Assembly: GCA_031993545.1 (NCBI GenBank)
Contig: DAMAHZ010000057.1
Location: 1 to 19,640, forward strand
Reading direction: 5' to 3'
Length of the DNA: 19,640 bases
DNA from: UBA1535 sp002323775
GTDB taxonomy: Bacteria; Bacillota; Clostridia; Tissierellales; Sedimentibacteraceae
A program made the translations under genes and the position numbers. The notes under the pieces are model-generated. The model saw only the letters and a list, made by a program, of their open reading frames with translations. It was not told the origin of the DNA and ran no database searches. Positions 15,653 through 19,640 of this stretch are shown one piece after another (positions within the stretch are counted from its first letter, which is position 1; the number at the start of each line of letters is the position of its first letter).

Positions 15653-16608
15653 TTTATTTGGAAATATTAAATTATGCTAAAAATATGAATGCTGAACAGA
15701 TTAATGCTATAATAAAGGTATTAGCAAATGAATGTGAGATAAGAGGAACGGATGCTACAGGTATATCTTATAACAAAAATGATAGGCTTATTGTATTTAA
15801 AAGACATCTTCCATCTCATAAAATAAAATTCAATATACCGCAAGGTATAAATATAGTGATGGGACATACAAGACTAACTACTCAGGGAGTAGAAAAATGC
15901 AATTTTAATAATCACCCTTTCATGGGTAATTGTAATAATGCAAAATATACTTTAGCTCATAACGGCATTATCTATAACGATGAAATTTTAAGAGAGAAGT
16001 ATAATTTAAAAAATACCCATATACAAACTGATACGTATATAGCTGTTCAATTAATAGATAAACAAAAATCTCTTGATTTTAAATCAATAGCTAATGCTGT
16101 TGAGGAGCTTGAAGGTTATTTTACATTTACTATACTTGATGATAAGAACAACTTATATATAGCTAAAGGAGAAAGTCCTTTAGCTATATATCATTTTAAA
16201 AAATATGGTTTTTACGTCTATGCTTCTACAGAAGAAATTCTCAAGAAAGCTCTTTGCAGACTTGGTTTAAGCAAATTTAAGTACACTGAAATAAAATTAC
16301 TTCAAGGAGATATTTTAAAGATAAATAATATTGGGGAAATGAAATTAGAAAAATTTATTCCTAATGATTATATAAGTATTTCAAGATATCTATACAGAAG
16401 TTACAGTTATGATGATTATGCCAATAACGATAAATCTATTACAAATAACATTGAATGTAGCTATTATAATATAATAATTGAGTATGCCAAAAGCTTAGGA
16501 TTTACAAAAGATGATATTGATATTTTAATTGAAGCTGGTTTTGAAATTGATGAAATCGAAGATCTTTTAAACAGTCCGAAAGATTTATCTAGGTATATAA
16601 GCTATTAT
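15645..16608 (+). pseudogene. Class II glutamine amidotransferase, frameshifted after codon 8 and cut by gap
   Basis: The true start is the ATG at 15645, giving Met-Cys-Ser-Leu-Phe-Gly, the expected N-terminus with the catalytic Cys2 nucleophile. This frame stops at 15678-15680. Removing one A from the AAA at 15669-15671 joins it to MCSLFGNINYAKNMNAEQ and the remaining conserved domain: RGTDATGI, MGHTRLTTQG, LAHNGIIYND and QTDTYIA, in the order of Ntn-type amidotransferases. The downstream frame alone (possible TTG at 15658) lacks the nucleophile. The C-terminal part has an acidic helix pair (GFTKDDIDILIEAGFEIDEI) and runs into the N gap. If functional it would release ammonia from glutamine for the amidoligase. 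The single-base change could be a mutation, a sequencing error, or less likely a slippage site. Confidence 0.85.
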
Positions 16609-16618
16609 NNNNNNNNNN
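16609..16618. other. Assembly gap (10 N)
   Basis: Ten N bases interrupt the 3' end of the amidotransferase gene. The stop codon and anything between it and the next gene may be missing. Confidence 0.9.
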
Positions 16619-16638
16619 GTTGAAAGTAGGTGATATTT

Positions 16639-17082
16639 ATGCACAGCAGGATATTTGTATATAGTAAAAATAATAAAATCTTAAAGTCTAACCTAACTAC
16701 ATGTATCTTTGATGACCATTGGTTTACTAACAGTATCGCTGATTATGTAGTAGACAGCAATTTACATAAAGATATTAAATGGTTGAAGGTTATATTTGAT
16801 TGTTATTTATAGAAGTTGATACTAACAACAAGTTTCTGATAGCACATGATGGTTTTAAAAATAGACATTTCTATGATGAATATAATAGATTTACCAATCT
16901 ATTAACACAAATAAAGGGTAATATAACATTAGATAAATTTTCAAGTATAGATCGACATATGGCAGCTAAACAATCTATATAACGAAAAATATAGCTTTTA
17001 CTTTTTCTATTGATGAGTTTATTATGAAAATTGAAATTGATTGTAAGCATTATATAACAAAGACATTTGATTATCACTTTTA
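16639..17082 (+). pseudogene. Broken unrecognised gene after the amidotransferase
   Basis: An ATG at 16639, preceded by AGTAGGTG, opens HSRIFVYSKNNKILKSNLT and FTNSIADYVVDSNLHKDIKW, then stops at 16810-16812. Reading continues in another frame (possible TTG at 16800) as LFIEVDTNNKFLIAHDGFKN to a stop at 16980-16982, and a third frame reads NIAFTFSIDEFIMKIEID up to a stop at 17080-17082. The continuous coding quality across three frames suggests one decayed gene of about 145 residues, though the first break could also be a coupled pair of small genes. I do not recognise the family. It follows the amidoligase cassette and probably belongs to it. Confidence 0.5.
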
Positions 17083-17173
17083 ATTGTTAATTGTAAGCGT
17101 CAAATCAGTTTAATTTTAACTAAAAAATTTGAGATTTTTTCAAATTTTATATAAACACCAAATAATTACCCAC

Positions 17174-17200
17174 AAAAAAACCACTGAAATTCAGTGGTTT
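17174..17200 (-). terminator. Rho-independent terminator of groESL
   Basis: AAACCACTGAA and TTCAGTGGTTT form a perfect stem (17178-17200), followed on the minus strand by a run of T (17180-17174). It lies just after the groEL stop. A diverged copy occurs at 2631-2660. Confidence 0.9.
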
Positions 17201-17209
17201 TCATCATAT

Positions 17210-17229
17210 ATTACATCATTCCTGGCATT
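17210..17229 (-). repeat. groEL tail, right copy of the att-like repeat
   Basis: These 20 bases, the end of groEL, are identical to 2667-2686. This copy is continuous with the full groEL gene and so marks the right edge of the proposed island. Confidence 0.8.
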
Positions 17230-18839
17230 CCGCCTCCACCCATCGGTGGCATTGCTGGTTCTTCTTTTGGCTCATCTACTACTGCTGCTTCTGTTGTCAA
17301 TAACATTGATGCAACGCTTGCTGCATTTTGTAGTGCTGAACGTGTAACCTTTGTTGGGTCTACTATTCCAGCTTCAAACATATTTACGTATTTTTCATTT
17401 AAAGCGTCAAAGCCCATTCCTGACTTGTTATTTTTGATTTTTTCTACTATTACTGATCCCTCGAGGCCTGCATTTATAGCTATTTGTCTTAGAGGTTCTT
17501 CTAATGCTCTCTTTATTATTTCAGCACCTGTCTTAGTATCTCCTGATAATTCCTTAATTACCTTTGTAACTGCTGGTATTGTTGCTAATAATGCTACTCC
17601 GCCTCCTGGTACTAAGCCTTCTTCTACTGCTGCACGAGTTGCATTTAGAGCATCTTCTATTCTTAATTTTTTCTCTTTCATTTCAGTTTCTGTTGCTGCT
17701 CCAACGTTTATAACTGCAACTCCACCTGTTAATTTAGCAAGTCTTTCTTGTAATTTTTCTTTGTCAAATTCAGAAGTTGATTCTTCGTATTGTGATTTAA
17801 TTTGTCTAACTCTATCTTCTATAGAAGCCTTGTCTCCAGCTCCATCAACTATAGTTGTGTTTTCTTTGTCAATTCTAACTGTTGAAGCTGTACCAAGCAT
17901 ATTAACTGTAGCTTCTTTTAACTCATATCCTAATTCTTCTGATATAACTTCTGCACCTGTTAATATAGCTATATCTTTAAGCATTTCTTTTCTTCTGTCA
18001 CCAAAGCCCGGAGCTTTAACTGCTACACAGTTGAAAGTTCCTCTTAATTTATTAACTATCAATGTCGCTAAAGCTTCGCCTTCTATGTCTTCTGCTATTA
18101 ACAATAATGATTTTCCGCTTTGAACTATTTGCTCAAGAACTGGTAATATTTCTTGAATACTGCTTATTTTCTTGTCTGTTATTAATATATATGGGTTTTC
18201 TAATACTGCTTCCATTTTTTCAGTATCAGTTACCATATATGATGATAAGTACCCTCTATCAAATTGCATACCTTCAACTACAGTTAAATCAGTTCCCATA
18301 GTCTTTGATTCTTCAACAGTTATAACTCCATCCTTGCCAACTTTATCCATAGCCTGAGCTATAAGTTCGCCTATAGTTTCGTCTCCTGCTGATACTGATG
18401 CAACCTGTGCTATGTCTGCGGAAGTCTCTACTTGCTTAGACATTCCCTTTAATTCTTCAACTGCAGCGTCTACAGCCTTACTGATACCTTTTTTGATTAT
18501 CATCGGATTAGCTCCGGCTGCAACATTTTTAAGTCCTTCTCTTATGATTGCTTGTGCTAATAATGTAGCTGTTGTTGTTCCGTCTCCTGCTATATCGTTT
18601 GTTTTTGTAGCAACTTCTCTAACTAATTGTGCTCCCATATTCTCAAATGGATCTGATAATTCTATTTCTCTTGCTATTGTAACTCCGTCATTTGTAATCA
18701 TTGGAGAACCAAATGATTTTCCAAGAACTACATTTCTTCCTTTAGGTCCTAATGTAACCTTTACAGTGTCAGCCAATGCGTTGACACCTTTTTCCATAGC
18801 ACGACGTGCTGATTCATCAAATTTTATTATTTTTGCCAT
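17211..18839 (-). CDS. groEL: Chaperonin GroEL (60 kDa subunit)
   Basis: This full-length 542-residue protein has all hallmark segments: GPKGRNV (31-37), NDGVTIA (50-56), GDGTTT (85-90, nucleotide-binding with D86), EGMQFDRGY, KAPGFGDRRKEML, RIEDALNATRAAVEEG and the flexible Gly/Met-rich tail ending in GGGGMPGMM. Fourteen subunits form the cytosolic double ring that folds proteins with GroES and ATP. The ATG at 18839 is preceded by a GAGAGGTG ribosome binding site. It is transcribed with groES, 24 bases apart, from the CIRCE-controlled promoter and ends at a perfect hairpin terminator. Its last 20 bases are duplicated at the far end of the accessory region, making this 3' end the likely integration target. 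Confidence 0.99.
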   Translation of the reverse strand: MAKIIKFDESARRAMEKGVNALADTVKVTLGPKGRNVVLGKSFGSPMITNDGVTIAREIELSDPFENMGAQLVREVATKTNDIAGDGTTTATLLAQAIIREGLKNVAAGANPMIIKKGISKAVDAAVEELKGMSKQVETSADIAQVASVSAGDETIGELIAQAMDKVGKDGVITVEESKTMGTDLTVVEGMQFDRGYLSSYMVTDTEKMEAVLENPYILITDKKISSIQEILPVLEQIVQSGKSLLLIAEDIEGEALATLIVNKLRGTFNCVAVKAPGFGDRRKEMLKDIAILTGAEVISEELGYELKEATVNMLGTASTVRIDKENTTIVDGAGDKASIEDRVRQIKSQYEESTSEFDKEKLQERLAKLTGGVAVINVGAATETEMKEKKLRIEDALNATRAAVEEGLVPGGGVALLATIPAVTKVIKELSGDTKTGAEIIKRALEEPLRQIAINAGLEGSVIVEKIKNNKSGMGFDALNEKYVNMFEAGIVDPTKVTRSALQNAASVASMLLTTEAAVVDEPKEEPAMPPMGGGGMPGMM

Positions 18840-18863
18840 TTATATACACCTCTCTCCAACTTA

Positions 18864-19145
18864 TTATTCTACTACTGCTAAAATATCAGCCAATTTAATA
18901 ACTATTAATTCTTCTCCGTCAATTTTTACTTCTGTTCCAGAGAATTTAGAGAATATAACCTTATCCCCAACTTTTATTTCATCTTTTTTCTTCTCATCAG
19001 AAGTAATTCCAGCACCTACTGCCAAAACCTCTGCAATTTGAGGCTGCTCTTTAGCAGTTCCTGTCAATAATATACCGCTTTTAGTTTTTTCTTCAGCTTC
19101 AACCATTTTAATAACAACTCTTTCACCTAATGGCTTAACGTTCAT
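18864..19145 (-). CDS. groES: Co-chaperonin GroES (10 kDa subunit)
   Basis: The 93-residue length and motifs are standard: MNVKPLGERVVIKMVEAEEK at the start, the mobile loop around TKSGILLTG (about 20-30) that contacts GroEL, KVGDKVIFSKFSGTEVKIDG and the terminal ILAVVE. The protein forms the heptameric lid of the GroEL chamber. An AGGAGG ribosome binding site is well placed before the ATG at 19145. It is the first gene of the groESL operon. Confidence 0.99.
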   Translation of the reverse strand: MNVKPLGERVVIKMVEAEEKTKSGILLTGTAKEQPQIAEVLAVGAGITSDEKKKDEIKVGDKVIFSKFSGTEVKIDGEELIVIKLADILAVVE

Positions 19146-19203
19146 TTTGTAACCTCCTAAAAATATTATAATGTTTTAATTTTATATTATTTAATTCGTT
19201 ATG

Positions 19204-19230
19204 TTAGCACTCTCGTGTGTTGAGTGCTAA
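19204..19230. promoter_or_regulatory. CIRCE operator (HrcA binding site)
   Basis: A perfect inverted repeat TTAGCACTC-N9-GAGTGCTAA, with matching bases extending to ATG/CAT on both sides, lies just downstream of the -10 box. By established knowledge HrcA binds CIRCE and represses groESL until heat or misfolded protein draws HrcA away. Confidence 0.98.
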
Positions 19231-19238
19231 CATAGTAT

Positions 19239-19267
19239 ATAATAACCTTTTTTTTATATATTGTCAA
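19239..19267 (-). promoter_or_regulatory. Sigma-A promoter of groESL
   Basis: On the minus strand TTGACA (19267-19262) and TATTAT (19244-19239) are separated by 17 bases, placing the start of transcription at or inside the CIRCE element. This is the standard arrangement for HrcA-regulated chaperone operons. Confidence 0.9.
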
Positions 19268-19385
19268 TATTTATTCTAAACAATTTTAAAATAATTTACG
19301 ATAATTTAAGAATTATTTAAGCTTATTTTTGATTATTTTTTACTCATTATAAATTATATGTTTTTATATTGATTTTAGTTGCTTT

Positions 19386-19640
19386 TTACAAAAACTCCTC
19401 ACACCAAACAGCAATATCCTCCATCATATTTGTTGTTACCAGATGATTTAGCTTTGGATATTCTATATATTTTATTTTGTTTGAATCTTTGTACTTAGGT
19501 GATACCTTGGCATAGAAATCCCTTTGAACATTGACATCTATAAGAGAGTCACAATCTCCATGAAGCATTAAAATTGGTCTATCCACTATTTTGTCTACAT
19601 TATTCATAGGGTCGTACTTATTTATTTCTTGCATAAGCTC
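19386..19640 (-). CDS. Alpha/beta hydrolase, C-terminal part, partial at right edge
   Basis: The frame is open to the window edge (ELMQEINKYD upstream of an internal Met), so the N-terminal nucleophile region lies outside. What is seen is the typical end of a serine hydrolase of the prolyl-oligopeptidase or dienelactone-hydrolase type: a strand PILMLHGDCDSLIDV, with the probable catalytic Asp in GDCDSLID, and the catalytic His in YPKLNHLV, followed by a final helix IAVWCEEFL. The substrate cannot be told. No clear terminator separates it from the groESL promoter about 120 bases away. Confidence 0.8.
   Translation of the reverse strand, partial: ELMQEINKYDPMNNVDKIVDRPILMLHGDCDSLIDVNVQRDFYAKVSPKYKDSNKIKYIEYPKLNHLVTTNMMEDIAVWCEEFL

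Larger units (their letters stand above)
2667..17229. mobile_element. Proposed genomic island inserted at the groEL 3' end
   Basis: The island is bounded by the two direct copies of the groEL tail (2667-2686 and 17210-17229). All restriction, TIR, ATPase, DUF2971 and amidoligase genes in the window lie between them, while groESL and the left regulator lie outside. About 14.5 kb are shown, but two N gaps hide an unknown amount. No tyrosine or serine recombinase is visible, so the element has lost it, it lies in a gap, or integration used an enzyme supplied in trans. The mosaic of a minus-strand defence block and a plus-strand, phage-like, decaying block suggests more than one acquisition. Confidence 0.55.

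Noticed and set aside
17194..18123. Long plus-strand open frame of about 309 codons
   Set aside because: It lies antisense to groEL, whose protein is fully conserved; the plus-strand frame is a by-product of groEL codon usage.
18412..19041. Plus-strand open frame across groEL and groES
   Set aside because: It is antisense to two certain genes and has a low-complexity Ser/Thr/Ala composition with no recognisable motif.
1..19640. CRISPR array, tRNA or rRNA genes
   Set aside because: I saw no regularly spaced repeats of 24-40 bases, no cas genes, and no cloverleaf-like or ribosomal RNA sequence in either strand.

Overview
The window is very AT-rich and reads as chromosomal DNA of a low-GC Gram-positive of the Clostridia. 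The support is a groES-groEL operon with a perfect CIRCE element, GGAGG-type ribosome binding sites, Lys/Ile/Asn-rich proteins and heavy use of A/T-ending codons. Peptostreptococcaceae or Clostridium are plausible, but genus and species cannot be fixed from the sequence alone. Two runs of exactly ten N (14359-14368 and 16609-16618) look like assembly gap placeholders, so true distances across them are unknown.

Layout. (1) 1-2630: the end of a large regulator that carries two helix-turn-helix units and runs off the left edge, then debris of IS3-family insertion sequences. (2) 2631-17210: an accessory island. Its left edge carries a diverged copy of the last codons of groEL plus the groEL terminator; its right edge is the real groEL 3' end. 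These two copies look like attachment-site repeats of an integrated element, although no integrase is visible. (3) 17211-19145: groEL and groES with terminator, promoter and CIRCE, all on the minus strand. (4) 19386-19640: the C-terminal end of an alpha/beta hydrolase.

Inside the island the minus-strand genes look like a defence region. In transcription order there are two D12-class adenine methyltransferases, an AlwI-family restriction endonuclease, a HARE-HTH protein fused to a PD-(D/E)XK nuclease, a TIR-domain protein, a frameshifted ThsB-like (DUF1863-type) TIR pseudogene and a small three-helix membrane protein. Short overlaps (11 bp, twice) and gaps (15 and 28 bp) indicate that the first five genes are one operon: a restriction-modification core with added effector-like genes. 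Further left are a DUF4143 AAA ATPase, an unrecognised protein with a likely N-terminal zinc motif and a possible CTG start, and a DUF2971 protein. Two related palindromic sites lie between the ATPase and the unrecognised gene.

On the plus strand, between the restriction-modification promoter and groEL, is a cassette of a three-zinc-knuckle (LIM-like) amidoligase overlapping a class II glutamine amidotransferase. The amidotransferase is frameshifted just after its Met-Cys start, and the next gene is also broken in at least two places, so this cassette appears to be decaying unless these are sequencing errors.
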